Positions 1-36,108 of a stretch of 64,000 nucleotides of DNA are shown here, piece after piece. Each line of letters starts with the position of its first letter. The stretch's first letter is position 1. The DNA comes from Glandiceps talaboti (taxonomy: Eukaryota; Hemichordata; Enteropneusta; Spengelidae), in contig NC_135553.1 in assembly GCF_964340395.1 (NCBI RefSeq), positions 16,011,001 through 16,075,000 on the forward strand, written 5' to 3'. The position numbers were made by a program, and so were the translations under genes. The notes beneath the pieces are model-generated. The model made no database searches. It saw only the letters and a list, made by a program, of their open reading frames with translations, and was not told the DNA's origin.

Positions 1-660
1 ATATTGAGATAATCGTTTATTTCCTTCAACATACGTACATTTCCTTAAAACTCAAGTCCAAGATTTGGCAATTGTGAATTCAATGACTATCAACAAATAA
101 TATATTTAACCAGCCTGTGGTGGACTGGAAGGTAAGTTGAACATAACTACAATTGTTTCTTGTAGAAATGAGAGGTATTGTAAAGAAGGGTACATACATA
201 TGCATTTTTAGAGGAGGGGTTGATGGTGTTGTCAGAAGTTAAGACCTTACAGTAACGTACTTTGTAGGACAGCCGCTGTGATTTTTCAAAGTGATATTCA
301 CGAAAGGGTGAGATCAATAGTTCAATGTAGGAAAGAAAACAAAATTCTTTTACTTTAGGGGTGGGGTTGAGCCATTTAGTTCTCATCCTACAAAATCACT
401 TTTACATTTAATGGATGTTTTGTACCTCTTAGTACAAATATTTCTTTAAAAAAATATCAAATTGAGAAATGGAAGAAGTTTTGCTATAGTAAAAGAATGG
501 CACTAAAATGAAGTAAAGTGTCAACAAAAGAACTATTCTTCACTCACTACATGCTGGCTTTATATAAATAGCGCTACAGACTACAACATACAGATTTGAA
601 ATAGATTGTGCTGTCTGAAGCAGTTTTCAATTTTGGCCAATTTAGTTTGAAGAGGGTGGT

Positions 661-700
661 AGTGGTGGTGGTGGTGGTGGTGGTGGTGGTGGTGGTGGTG
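661..700 (+). repeat. (GGT)n microsatellite
   Basis: About thirteen near-perfect GGT units. It has no counterpart at the matching place in unit B. Confidence 0.9.
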
Positions 701-1336
701 AGGGAGGGGTCTGAGCGGTCTTAAGTATAAGAAGTTAATTTTCTATCCAACATTGAACTATTGATCTCGCCCCTTAAACAATTTGAGCTAGCAAAGGTGT
801 CTTCGTCAAGATATTTCTTTAGTTAAAACGTCAAGATATGTCCTAGAAACATACACCATTAGCACGCTGAATAGTTATCTGTTTCTACTAATAATTTGAC
901 ATTTCAATCGGAAAAACTCTTTATCATTCAATGAATCTTATTATCAACTGCAGGCAGTCAAATATTCAATAACATCCATAATAGTCATAAGTTTGGGTGT
1001 GTAATATTGAATTACTAGTCAATGTTGTATGCAGAAGTACGGTAACCTCATAATCAATATAGTTGAGTCTTGTCAATAACATCACTTTAGTATTATATAA
1101 AGGTATCTTGTTCAGTTGTTGATATACACCAAATTCCGTCCATGATCTGTAAAGTCAGGGCCAGCCGATTTGCAATTTCCCACGAAATTATTTATACGTC
1201 GTTGAATTACAAGGATAAATTATCCTAACCTTATTATGAAGGGAAAATAAAAAACCTTTTCCTCAACATTACAATGTATTGAAAGTAAGTGAAACCTCAA
1301 AATTTGAACCTGAAGAAATGGAAGTCTTTACGTTAC

Positions 1337-1516
1337 CTGCTCTGGCTGCCAACATGAGGGCGGTTCTTTTTTTTCCATCTTTGTGATTGATAAGCTCTTT
1401 AAGTTTATCCTTATCCTTGTATTGTTTACAAATATATTTTACAACATCATATGATCCATTTGATGCGGCAAAAGATAATGGCGTTTGTCCAGCCTTGGTT
1501 TTAACATCCAGTTGAA
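1337..1516 (-). CDS. TRP copy A exon 4 (ankyrin)
   Basis: It is 180 bp as in copy B and encodes two ankyrin helices (GQTPLSFAASNG, RTALMLAARAG). The donor is GTAACG. Confidence 0.8.
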
Positions 1517-2084
1517 CTGAGATAAACAAGTCAGACAAGATTATGTCTATCACAAATATAAAGCAATTTGTTGATTAGAACTCCACACAAAACAAACCAA
1601 ATACATGAATCTCCTGAAATATAAGAGATTTACACAAATATCCCCATTCATCCAACACTGCTATGTGTGTGTGTATGTATGTATGTATGTATGTATGTAT
1701 GTATGTATGTATGTATGTATGTATGTATGTATGTATGTATGTATGTGTGTGTGTGTGTGCGTGTGTATGCATGTATGTATGTATGTATGTATGAATGTAT
1801 ATGTATGTACGTACGTACGTACGTACGTACGTACGTACGTATGTATCATGTATACATGTGTGTGAGTGTGTGTGCATGTGGAGGCGGACTCAGAGAGACA
1901 CAGAGATAGAGCGACATATGTACATAGACAGACAGAAAACATGTATGTATGTATGTATGTGTGTGTGTGTATGTGTGTATGTATGTATGTATGTATGTAT
2001 GTATGTATGTATGTATGTATGTATGTATGTATGTATGTATGTATGTACGTACGTACGTACGTATACGTACGTACGTACGTACGT

Positions 2085-2135
<51 letters not shown>

Positions 2136-3512
2136 CGTGTGTGTGTTTCTGCGTTGTGTGTTTTACGCTTATCTTTATCTAGTTGACAGTGTGTTTGAGC
2201 CTGCCTTGTTGAATTTACATTTTCCGTTTCTCATTTCGTTGGCAAAGTGACAAATAATTTGAATTTCCAGACCTCTCTCTGTACATTCTGTGTGTAGGAA
2301 CTTCACCATGTCATCGTAATTGGCGGCTGCAGCGACATGGATGGGTTGACGTCCAGCATTGTCTTCCAGTCCTACGTTAGCATCTTTATCAATAAGGAAT
2401 TTGGCAATCTTGATTGGCCAACATCTTGCAACCTAAAACGGGATTCAAATACAGCTTATATAAGTGTTCCTTATTTCAACAGCATCCCTTTATGAAGAGT
2501 TGAATCACAGTAAATAACAAACATAAATATTTTACTTTTTCATTAATCGTTTTGACCAAATTATTATACTGGACAAAAAGATTAAATAAATGAATTATAT
2601 TGATGTATGTTTGATTTAATTTCCCAGACAAATGGTAAAATTGTCAAAAGAATGTATTTACCTCATGCATTACAGTCTGTCCACCTTTATCACAACAATC
2701 TGTAGCTATGTCAGGGTTCCGATTTATCAATTTTTCCAACTTTTTTTTCACTTCGTCGGCTTTTGGAAGTTCGTTAATGTCGTGCAACTTGAAAAAAGTC
2801 CTGAAAAACTTCATAAATTTCGCTTCAGAACTGCTTCCTTCGATGTCAAATAACAACGTACCTTTATCAACTTGGGGTTCATGCCATGAATCTGTCATTA
2901 ATTTGTACAGAATGAAAAGTATGAAAATTACATCATAATCCAACAAAGCTAAGAAAGCAAAGCATATGAAATGTAATAACGATTTCAACAGAAGGCCAGT
3001 CGTGAAATGAAAAGACTGGTTCTATCAAATAATTTGATGTGGTTGGAATTTATCATAATGCAGAATCATTACAATCTTCATGGTGCCATAACAACTACAA
3101 ATATCATTTTACGTCCTTCTCCATCACAGGAGTTACATTGTTCGGTAAGTCATTTATGATTTTTTGAAACAATAGCAAGAATTTTATCCATCTAAACTAG
3201 TGAAATTATTTACAATATTAGCAAAGTACCTTTGGCATGCATGATAGTCATGGAAAGTTTGTATGTTTTTAAATACGTAAACCCACCTTCATTAACCTCT
3301 GAATCTTTGTTGGTTTGATTGTCGTTACCAGAGATGCCGCCTGGTGTTGCGTCCGACTGACATTTCGCATTCGAAGTTGTGTCTTCTAGTTCTACCCCGG
3401 AATTGTCAATAGGTGTTTCTGCGGAGTCTTCGTCCGACTGACTTTTCGCATTCGAAGTTGTGTCTTCAACTCCGGAATTGTCGACTTCGGGTGCGACTGC
3501 ATTTTTCTTCAT
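1337..3512 (-). CDS. Ankyrin-repeat TRP-type channel, 5' part of tandem copy A (runs off the left edge)
   Basis: Exons 3512-3287, 2891-2662, 2432-2273 and 1516-1337 match exons 1-4 of the channel gene starting at 31980 in sequence, order, splice sites and phase, with no stop or frameshift. They give the acidic N-terminus and the first ankyrin repeats (GRQPIHVAAAANY, GQTPLSFAASNGSYDVVKYI). Sequence at 1-130 corresponds to the intron just upstream of copy B exon 5, so the next exon should lie just outside the window. Copy differences include 45 bases missing from exon 1 and DGKKRT in place of DVQGRT in exon 4. Nothing in the visible part suggests a pseudogene. Family assignment is inherited from copy B. 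Confidence 0.8.
1666..2135 (+). repeat. Compound GTAT/GTAC/GT microsatellite in copy A intron 3
   Basis: Runs of GTAT, GTAC and GT are split by a non-repetitive piece at about 1840-1940. All reading frames across it are long and open only because 4-bp and 2-bp repeats rarely give stops. They are not genes. Confidence 0.95.
2273..2432 (-). CDS. TRP copy A exon 3 (ankyrin)
   Basis: It is 160 bp as in copy B and encodes VARCWPIKIAKFLIDKDANV and GRQPIHVAAAANYDD. The donor is GTCTGG, used in phase 1 in both copies. Confidence 0.8.
2662..2891 (-). CDS. TRP copy A exon 2
   Basis: It begins DSWHEPQVDKG and ends GGQTVMHE at a GTAAATAC donor. Length is 230 bp against 233 bp in copy B. The stretch after LLF has diverged more than the rest. 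Confidence 0.8.
3287..3512 (-). CDS. TRP copy A exon 1
   Basis: ATG at 3510-3512, GTGGGT donor at 3281-3286. It encodes 75 residues, acidic and Ser/Thr-rich, with the same duplicated DNSGVE..DTTSNAK motif as copy B. Confidence 0.75.
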
Positions 3513-3778
3513 CGTTCGTTGAAACTTAAAACTAGTAAGAAATGAGGCGTACTGTCATGATCACAGTACTGTATTTATGCGTCTAAGAGGAACAATCTGA
3601 AAAAAATCGAAATACTCTTGTTGATGAGCTGGTCAATCATCTGTTAGATAGGTTAATCTGTTGTCATGATTTACACGATTGTAATTTATGCGGAGGGTGT
3701 TATCGCAACCGGTGATACACCGCCTACACCATGGCAACGAATGATTGTAGAAGATACTGTAACAGATTATTTGTAGAA

Positions 3779-4475
3779 CTAAGGGAGTCGTCATTATTTA
3801 CGACCGGGGGGTTGGTCGGAGGAATTTAGGGGTGTCACTCAAAAACTGGGGAGTGAATGGAGGGGGGGGGGTACCCAAAAATTAGGAAGTGAAAGGGGGG
3901 GGGGGCTACTCAACATTTTACATGTTAAAATAGCACCAGAAAGCATTCTTTTAGTCCTTGATATTCACAAATCTCCCGTACCTATCCATCCCAATTGGCT
4001 CTCTCAAACTTTGATTCAACTAATACCACCTAATTTCTCATGTTACCTATGGTACTACTTTGGGAATAAGCTGCATTCATTGTTACCCCTTCCTCTTGAA
4101 ATATGCTACATCCATAACGTTATAAGGAAATTCAAATTCAAAATAAAAAGTTTGATGATGTATGTATGTATGTATGTATGTATGTATGTATGTATGTATG
4201 TATGTATGTATGTATGTATGTATGTATGTATGTGCGTACGTACGTACGTACGTATGTACGTACGTATGTATGCATATGTATACATGTGTGTGAGTGTGTG
4301 TGCATGTGGGGCGGGGTGGGGGGGTGGGGTTATGAAAAAAGATTGTGCCAAGGAGGGGGGGGGGGTTACGAAAAAATTTAAAGCCAGGTAGGGGGGTCAC
4401 TCAAAACTAAAATTTTGTGGATTTTCGAAGCAATTCCTCCGACCCCCCCCCCCGGTCGTAAATAATGACGGCTAC
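3779..4475. mobile_element. Non-autonomous element with inverted ends and G-rich interior
   Basis: The left end CGTCATTATTTACGACCGGG is mirrored at the right end by CGGTCGTAAATAATGACG. The interior contains 'GGGGAGTGAA' and 'TCACTCAAAA' modules and a GTAT/GTAC microsatellite at 4155-4290. A related copy without its right end is at 32339-32880, and a right-end fragment is at 37780-37895. No coding capacity is seen, so this is probably a MITE. Confidence 0.65.
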
Positions 4476-4889
4476 CTAATGTATAGGTAGATAGAGTGTA
4501 GGGGTGAATGGTTGTAGACCTTATCGCTGAAACGAGTGGATTCCTACAGTTTAGATAGGCAGACAGAAAACTTGATACGACAGGGGCAGAGATATAGCGA
4601 ACAGGGACAGACTGACAGTGACAGACAGAGTGACAGACAGAAGAAGAGATAAAGTGTATGTATCAAATGTGCTATATTGTATATTTCGAAGTGAAATATT
4701 TTTTCTGAATATTTGGCATTGTTTTTTTTTCTATGTATATGGTCAGCAATAGAAGACTTTTTCTGAAATTGTGTCATTTTCACAGACATGTAAGTGTTGC
4801 TTGGTAACCAAACACTGTGCAACTTGTTTGCAGTACATAAGTGGACAATAAGACAATATTCAAAATTATATTATTGTGTTTATTTATTT

Positions 4890-4978
4890 ATTTTTCATTC
4901 ATTCATTCATTCATTCATTCATTCATTCATTCATTCATTCATTCATTCATTCATTCATTCATTCATTCATTCATTCAT

Positions 4979-5021
<43 letters not shown>

Positions 5022-5215
5022 TGTATAAATTATCCAATAGCCATTGCCCAATAACAGGAAGAAGGTTCGGTGTTAGTGCAGTAGGAAACCGGAGTATCCA
5101 GAGTAAACCTTCGTTGTTCGGTCGAGTCAAAACAGCGACAGTCTTCTAACCTACAGCGTAGTAAATTTGATCAAACCCACTGTGACAATATGCAAGTGGT
5201 TTAACCACTCGGCAA
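4890..5215 (-). mobile_element. tRNA-derived SINE with expanded tail
   Basis: On the minus strand the head at about 5215 reads GCCGAGTGGTTAAAC, like a tRNA A box. It is followed by GGTTTGATCAA, like a B box, at about 5168-5178. Then comes a body with ACTCCGGTTTCC and an (AAAT)n then (AATG)n tail at 5022-4895. The same head and body occur in unit B at about 33115-32885, without the long tail. The family is not identified. Confidence 0.55.
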
Positions 5216-5488
5216 TCGACATTCCAAATATGTTCGCTGGACTCAGTTAAAGTCCTCCATTGTTTAGTTTTATCAGTTGTTGCAGGAGGCCTGGATGATG
5301 TCTAGTCATTAGCAGGTCACAGGTCGTCCGTCAGTAACCTGGTAACCGTATGTGTTGTAGTATACATCCAGTCGAAAAGGTGAAGATGTACTTTGAACTT
5401 AATATTGACATACTTTTAGGACTGTGTGTAATAAGAATGCAACATTCTTGGCAAATACAATACTCAATAAAATGAACATAACCAATGT

Positions 5489-5562
5489 AGCTCTGGATTT
5501 ATCATACGCTATGGGGTTTCGACAAGACGTGTCGAAACCCCGTAGCGTATAAATCCAGAGCT
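5489..5562. mobile_element. Short hairpin element with 11-bp flanking direct repeats
   Basis: The arms begin AGCTCTGGATTTAT and read back as ATAAATCCAGAGCT, continuing through GGGGTTTCGACA to a small loop. The flanks carry the same 11 bases, ATAACCAATGT, at 5478-5488 and 5563-5573. It is absent from unit B. A relative lies at 37021-37083. Confidence 0.65.
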
Positions 5563-5589
5563 ATAACCAATGTATTTGTCTGCGGAAAG

Positions 5590-6882
5590 AGTCAGCGTGT
5601 CAGGCTTACTCGTATTGAAACAAGAGACTGGGACTGTAGTATAGTGAGTGCTACAAACAGTCAAACTCATTCCGGTCAAAGGCAATGGGGTAGAGATAGA
5701 TCTAGAGATATATGCGAATTGAAGTTGAAAGAGATATGAAACAGGGGAGCCAGGAGGAGGGGGGGGTTAATTTAGAGGGAGGAAGAACTATGATCTATAA
5801 AAATGACAAAATTATTGTAAAGTGTTTTATTTGCCATGTGTAAACATGATAGAAATATGTTCAAGGTTACTGCAGGGTTGGTGGATCACCCTTGTGTCAC
5901 CCCTGAGTATGTACAGCTCGTATGATATTTTGATGAGCCGTAGGAATTTTGAGTACGACATTGATAAAACTCATATATCATGATAAAATAGCAGTTCTTT
6001 GTAATAAAATAACTGGGCTTGGTATAGTGCTCTAGTGTGTTGAAGATAATGTATACTTGTTCATAGACTGGGACGAAAGGGGACGCTACACCTTGCCACT
6101 GTATTCAGAGTTAGTTTTGTGAATTGTATATATGTCTCTTTTGAATGATTGCGATTCGTCGTTTTCATCATCATCATTGAGATGGATAAATATAAGGTTA
6201 ATGAATATTAATTAGAATGATCTTATTAAACAGAAAAGGCTTTGGATAATAGTATTCTATTTCTGTGTAATGTCTGAACTTACCCACCCATTTAATTGGA
6301 CCATGCCAGCGGGGCTGGGAGAGGGGAAATATGTTTACTGAGTACCGAGTATATGAAATCGCCACAAAAGGGAAAAAAACTAGAGACACACTGTTGTGAA
6401 TTGATTGATATAAGCCTAATATATATGATCAGAGAAGACGGTAATTGATTTGATAATTCACACCTCAGACCACGTGGTAAACACAAAGTTGTCAATTCAA
6501 AAGACAAATGCGTCAAGTATACATTACAATCAATTAAAAAGTGTCATAATTACGGCGCAAAAACATTTCAACTGTATACAAACCAACGTGCTGCAAGCTC
6601 CATAATTGTAATTCCAAGGTGTAAGAAATTTGGGCAGGGTAGGAGAGGCATTGAATGGTAGGACCGTAATATTTAGACAATCCATACTCATACATTTTTT
6701 CGGATAACTCGCCTCATGGCGTGCAAAAGCCCAAAAGGACAGTGATCGAAACTAACATAATTGTTAATCTAATCAATTATAATGTACCTCCTTAGCCCTA
6801 CCCCAAAACACAGAGGGCGCTGTCATAAAGCCCTGTTATTAGTGGAAATATTCATTTGAACTTAACCAAACTGATGATGATG

Positions 6883-6918
<36 letters not shown>

Positions 6919-7130
6919 TCATCATTCATCATCGCAACCAAAACACTGAAGAAGACAGGGGTTATTTAGGATTTTGGACTTACTCGCGATGGAAATAGTT
7001 TCATCTGTCGGATAACGATATCATACAGACCATCTATATCTCTATCGATAACACTAGACAATACATGCATCGCATACACTAGTCAAGTTCCTTACGACCG
7101 TGTTCCGATGTTACTATGTTATCTTCACAC
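5590..7130. other. 5' flank of TRP copy A, no gene seen
   Basis: Most of this matches 33130-34320 in unit B. It holds an (ATC)n run at 6876-6917 but no open exon with splice signals. It may contain the promoter, but no element can be pinned down. Confidence 0.5.
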
Positions 7131-7133
7131 CTA

Positions 7134-7767
7134 ATAAAACAATTGTGTGATTCCGATTACGCTCAATTTTAGAAAAGGTAGGGTAGGTAGATTTATATTT
7201 TATTATATATAATATATTTTTTACATGTGTGAGTGTCTAGTTCAGATTTCCTATTGTTTTCCGAATGGTTTCTGTGTTATTTATTTCTTCCTATCAGACG
7301 TACAGCCATTACAAATTGGAAGAACAGTTTTATACATCACACAAAAAGTCTTATTTACCCAACTTTACCCAACATTTACTCTACCTGTGACACACCTAAC
7401 CATCATCTCTGTCCAGGGATAGTAAGGGATGCAGTACCACATTTGACTGTCTACAGCCCCCACGGGAGAGATCACTGGGGGTAAATTAAGCCAAAGGTGG
7501 AACTTCGTCTCATATTCACTACATATACACATCCTCTGCTCAAGATTTAACCCGTTGGAAAGACATAGTCAAATATGACTTTTCGTATAGTGATATATTG
7601 TCTTTTTAAGTTAATGTCAGTTTCTGCATCCACTATAATTTCTCGTGAGACTTCACAATTTTTATTTATTTTTTTCTCGAATACGTAAGAAAAAGTGTAG
7701 GGTCGGCAGTTAAAAAATAGGTGGGGTCGGGTAACCAGAACCAAAGAATTATTTTTAGGCCTTACTA
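7134..7767. mobile_element. MITE-like element, interrupted copy
   Basis: The ends match the element at 48399-48778: TTCCGATTACGCTCAATTTT at left, and AGGTGGGGTCGGGTAACCAG near the right with TTTTAGGCCTTA. About 200 bases at 7360-7565 interrupt it. The interruption is shared with unit B (34430-34635), so it predates the duplication. Confidence 0.65.
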
Positions 7768-8857
7768 TGTGATGTGTGAAGATGCCGTAGTGTAAAATCG
7801 GAACACGGTCGTCAGGAACGTTAACCAGACCATGCTTACACTGCACTGTACAATAAATACCAATAAAGCAAGGGTCGGATTGTGCTTTTGGGCCAATTTG
7901 TCGATCAAGACTTAACTCGAGCGGTCGAAAATGTCAGATACTAATTTGCCACTGTGAGTTTGTTACAGGTAACCTGTGATGTAATGTAGGATGGAATCAA
8001 GTCTGTGACATTACATCTTACTGGTAGAAAAAGTAATACACAACATAACTAAGGCCTTATTAGGTAACAGAAAGACTATAGCACGTAAATATTTCGACTT
8101 ATAATTATTTATTACAGACGAACATATATGTGAAGCTAGAATATTATAAACTCACTAGGTGTCCAGTCTCATTATCTGTCTTTAGTGTGAATTTGGCATA
8201 GGCAATGATTGAAATATTATTATGTATGGCACAAGGGTAATTACTTACAATATACACAATAAAATACAATTTAAGAACATTTGGTTTTACGAAATTACAC
8301 ACTCAGTATAAATCAGAAAATGAATCAGCATCTGGTAACTTTTCACACTTAAGATTTGTTACATTAAACTAAGGAATACAATATATTCTCTATTCTAGCT
8401 ATTTTAAGATTACGTAGTGTTATTCACAGCAAACAAGCAAAAACAACTATGCAAGATAAAGACACACGTGGAGCAGTAATGATAAGGGGATTAAACCATC
8501 CTCTTTAAATATACATATTTTAAGGTATACTGTGACATAAAATCGCAAAGTACCATATGTGATATTTTAACTTTCATTTCTTTTTGGCTACAGCTTCTTA
8601 TTCAGGCAGCTAGACAACCGTCACCAGTACAAGTTTCATCTTACAATCAATACAAGTGCAAATTGTTGTTACGTTAATATCAGCAATCACAATTAACGTT
8701 CTCCAAGGTCATTTTTAAAGATAATGTTTTAACGTTGTATCAGGGTTATATATAATATATTATCATGTCAAAATAAATGAACAAGTAAACCACTTTGCTT
8801 CATTATTCGGCAAATGACGACTCCTTTGGAAAATTAACAGGAATATATATCTCAATC

Positions 8858-31980
<23,123 letters not shown>

Positions 31981-32338
31981 CGTTAGTTGAAACCGTGTTG
32001 TTTCGTAACTAAGATTAATTTGGGTTTGTTGATCATTTATGGCTAAGGTATATGAAGGAGAGTGCAGGTGTCCGTACTATTAAGAAATGAGGCGTACAAT
32101 CATGATCACAGTACTTTATATTTCCGTCTAAGAGGAACAATCTGAAAAAAATCGAAATACTCTTATTGACGAGCCTGTCAATCTTCTGTTAGGTAGGTTA
32201 ATCTTTTTGGATCTTGATTTATTACACATGAGTGTAAATTATACAGAGAGTGTTATCGCAATCGGTGATACACCGCCTACACCATGGCAACGAATGACTG
32301 TAGAAGTTACTGTAGCAGATTGTTTGTAGAACTAAGGG

Positions 32339-32880
32339 AGCCGTCATTATTTACGACCGCGGGGTCGGAGGAATTTAGGGGGGTCACTCAAAAACTGGGG
32401 AGTGAAAGGGGGGGGGGTTACCCAAAATTGGGGAGTGAAAGGGGGCTACTCAAAATTTTACATGTTAAAATAGCACCAGAAAGCATTCTTTTAGTCCTTG
32501 AAATTCAAAAATCTCCTTACCCACCCCCACTTGGCACCCTCAAACTTTGATTCAACTAATACCACCTAATTTCAAATTTTACTAGGTACTTTGGGAATAC
32601 ACTGCATTTGTTATTACCCCTCCTCTTGAAATATGCTACATCCATAACATTATATTAAGATATTCAAATTCAAAATAAAAAGTTTGATATAATTGTATGT
32701 ATGTATGTATGTATGTATGTATGTATGTATGTATGTATGTATGTATGTATGTATGTACGTACGTACGTACGTACGTACGTATGTATCATGTACATGTGTG
32801 TGAGTGTGTGTGCATGTGGAGGCGGACTCAGAGAGACACAGAGAAAGAGCGACATATGTAGATAGACAGACAGAAAACAT
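32339..32880. mobile_element. Truncated copy of the G-rich inverted-end element
   Basis: The left end CCGTCATTATTTACGACCG is present. The interior has 'GGGGAGTGAAAGGGG' modules and a GTAT/GTAC microsatellite at 32695-32790. No right inverted end is found. It corresponds to 3779-4310 in unit A. Confidence 0.6.
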
Positions 32881-35356
32881 ATAAATCATCCAACAGTCAT
32901 TGCCCAATAACATGAGGAAGGTTCAGTGTTAGTGCAAGGAGGAAACCGGAGTATCCAGGGTAAACCTTCGTAGTTCGGGAGAGTCAAAACTGAACGACAG
33001 TCTTCTAACTTACAGCGTGGTAAATTTGATCAAATCTAAATAAGTTATACATAATAATGTCACTAATACTGTTCCATACACAGTGATAAGAGGCAAGTGG
33101 TTTAATCACTCGGCACCCGGGGTTAAAGTTAGAGGGAGGAAGAACTATCATCTATAAAAATGACAAAATGATTGTAATTTTTTTATTTGCCATGACTGTG
33201 TAAACATGATAGAAATATGATGTTGATTAATGTTCAAGGTTACTGCAGGGTTGGTGGATCATTACATTTTCACCCCTGAGTATGTACAGCTCGTATGATA
33301 TTTTGTTGAACCGTAGGAATTGTTTTGAGTACGATATTGATAAAACTCATATATCATGATGAAATAGCAGTTCTTTGTAATAAAATAACTGGGCTTGGTA
33401 TAGTGCTCTAGTGTGTTGAAGATAATGTATACTTGTTCATAGACTGGAACGAAAGGGGGCGCTACACCTTGCCACTGTATTCAGAGTCAGTTTTGTGAAT
33501 TGTATATGTCTCTTTTGAATGATTGCGATTCGTCGTTTTCATCATCATCATTGAGATGGATAAATATAAGGTTAATGAATATTAATTAGGATGATCTTAT
33601 TAAACAGAAAGGCTCTGGATAATAGTATTCTATTTCTGTGTAATGTCTGTACTTACCCAGCCATTTAATTGGACCATGCCAGCGGGGCTGGGAGAGCCTG
33701 AGGGTAAATAGGTATACTGAGTACCGAGTATTATGAAATCGCCACAAAAGGGAAAAAACTAGAGACACACTGCTGTAAATGGATTGATATAAGCCTAATA
33801 GATCTGATCAGAGAGGATGGTAATTAGTTTGATACTTCACGTCTCAGACCACTAGTAGGTAAACACAAAGTTGTCAATTCAAAAGACAAACACGTCAAGT
33901 ATACATTACAGTCAATTAAAAGGTGTCATAATTACGGCGCAAAAACATTTCAACTGTATACAAACCAATTAATGCAACATGCTGCAAGTTCCGTTGTAAC
34001 TTCCAAGGTGTAAGAAATTTGGGCAGGGTAGTAGAGACATTGAACGGTAGGACCGACAATCTATATTCATACATTTTTGGGGGGATACATTTTTGTACTC
34101 GCCTTAAAGCGTGCTAAAGTCTAAAAGGACACTGATAGAAACACAGAATTGTTAATCTAATTAGACTAATTGTCACTGGACTAATCTTTATACCTCATAA
34201 CACAGACAAGTAAGAAGATGCCTGTGCTTATAATGTACCTCTTTAGCCCTGCCCCAAAACAGTACATTGAGGGCGTTGTCATAAAGCTCAGTTATTACGT
34301 GGAAATATTCATTTGAACTACCAAACTGTGAAATCTTGTCAAATACTATTGTTACTTTTCGATCTTCGCACTCAGATGACAGACCAAGTAAATACACTCG
34401 AATCACTCTCACATCTTATGTACCGACTAATTTACCCACCTTTACCCAACCTTTACCCTACCTGTGACCCACCTAACCACCATCTCTGTCCAAGGATAGT
34501 AAGGAATGCAGTACCACTTTTGACTGTCTACAACCCCCAGGGGAGAGATCACTGGGGTAAATTAAGTCAAAGGTGGAACTTCGTCTCATACTCACTACAT
34601 TTACACATCCTCTACTCAAGATTTACCCCGTTGGAAAGACATAGTCAAATATGACTTTTCGTATAGTGATATATTGTCTTTTTAAGTTGACGTCAGTTTC
34701 TGCATCCACTATTTCTCGTGAGACTTCACAATTTTTGCAATTTTATTTATTTCTAGAGTAAAATAGCAGACTATGCTAACACTGCACTGTACAATAAATA
34801 CCAATAAAGCAAGGGTCGGATTGTGATTGTGATGCTCAGATAAATTTGAAATAATGTTTTCACATACATATTTGGTGGCGATGGACAATAGATATTCTCG
34901 TGAAAGCCATTGGTGAAATTTAAAAGAAAACAACTCCTTAAAAAAACAACCCACAAGGACAGTTCAACTCGACGAAAAATGTGGAAATGTAACTGAAAAA
35001 GGTGGGTTATTGATCCGTCAGGTGCTTGAGCGTTTGTTCTCCAGTGCAGTGTACGAAGACCCGGTAGTACTACTACAAATCATGAATATTAATAATGCAA
35101 GGTTACGTAACAAAGTGGTTGGCACTCAATATTCAAAACAATACCGCTGTTGTTACTGCAATCAGCCGGTGAAGATATTGAGAAAGACTTGAGTGCATAT
35201 AAACAATGTTAACGTTGTAATGCTAGCGGTAATTTTTGTTACTGGACAAAGTAACTTTCACTTTGAACTAAGCGTGCCACCTACTTAGTGACGTAATATT
35301 AGATGCATTTATATCCATGATGCTATGTGTTAGGAGAGAACCATTTGATTTCGGAG

Positions 35357-36108
35357 GGGGGGGTATGGAGGAAGTAGGTATGGGAGCAATTTTTTTTCCA
35401 GTCAGAGTGACAATTTTTTTTCTACTGTCAGTCCTGCATCAATTTTTTTTTCAAATGGAGTAGCAGTGCAATTTTTTTTAATTAGTCATTAAGTTTGTAA
35501 TGCGTTGTTCATACCTATACCACGTCACAATGGTTCACAACTGTACCTCTAAATAACTTGTTCTGTGCAAGTAGAAGAATTAGCAGTTAGTATGAAAGAC
35601 GTCTGTCTACCAACCATACTTCTGCTACTTAAATTTGTATGTACAAAATATGACTGGTAAAATATCCCTGAGGAGCTGACTGATCTGGGGAGTGCTGTAC
35701 TCATTGACCCTTGTGAATTGCTTTCCTTTAAGCCATCATAGTAGTACCAGGAACCAGAAGAAAATATCTTTATAAGAGATTTATATTGAAAGAAAAATAT
35801 ATTGATTTAACACTAGTTTATTGACTCTTGTTTTTTAAATTGTCTTAATTTACAGAAGCCAAATAGTCCCCTTCAGGTATTGACTGTGTCATTGAGATAT
35901 TGCAACAAAAATCCTGAAATATGTTTTCTTGGGTCAGAAAAGGGAAGGAAAACTTTGTGTGCACTTGTGCATTGTGACAATTTTTTTTTCACTTCTGTCT
36001 GTTATAACAATTTGTTTTTCTCAAGCCATTACAGGATCAAATTTTTTTTTCTGGTTCACCTGGAAACAATTTTTTTTCTTCTCAAAATCCTCCATACCCC
36101 CCCCCCAA
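35357..36108. mobile_element. Element with GGGGTATGGAGGA inverted ends and repeated T8 tracts
   Basis: GGGGGGTATGGAGGA at about 35357-35375 is mirrored by TCCTCCATACCCCCC at about 36088-36105. The interior has at least six 'CAATTTTTTTT' modules clustered at both ends. No protein is recognised. Probably a non-autonomous DNA element. Confidence 0.55.

Larger units (their letters stand above)
1..7881. repeat. Tandem segmental duplication, unit A
   Basis: Exons, introns and 5' flank of TRP copy A run collinear with about 28180-34835. Recognisable matched landmarks outside exons include 5790-6120 with 33140-33500, 6190-6560 with 33560-33920, and 7370-7620 with 34440-34690. The right boundary is near 7881 / 34836, where the string ending in aagggtcggattgtg is last shared. 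Unit A carries extra sequence at about 4320-5020 and 5215-5760. Confidence 0.85.

Noticed and set aside
147-386. Open frame of 79 codons on the minus strand
   Set aside because: It is intron sequence of TRP copy A. The counterpart in unit B (about 28330-28590) carries indels that break the frame.
1605-2250. Open frames rich in YVCM, HTYI or VCVC, also at 4.1, 15.2, 19.1, 21.6, 29.1, 32.7, 62.6 and 63.8 kb
   Set aside because: They are translations of GTAT/GTAC/GT microsatellites, open on both strands and several frames at once.
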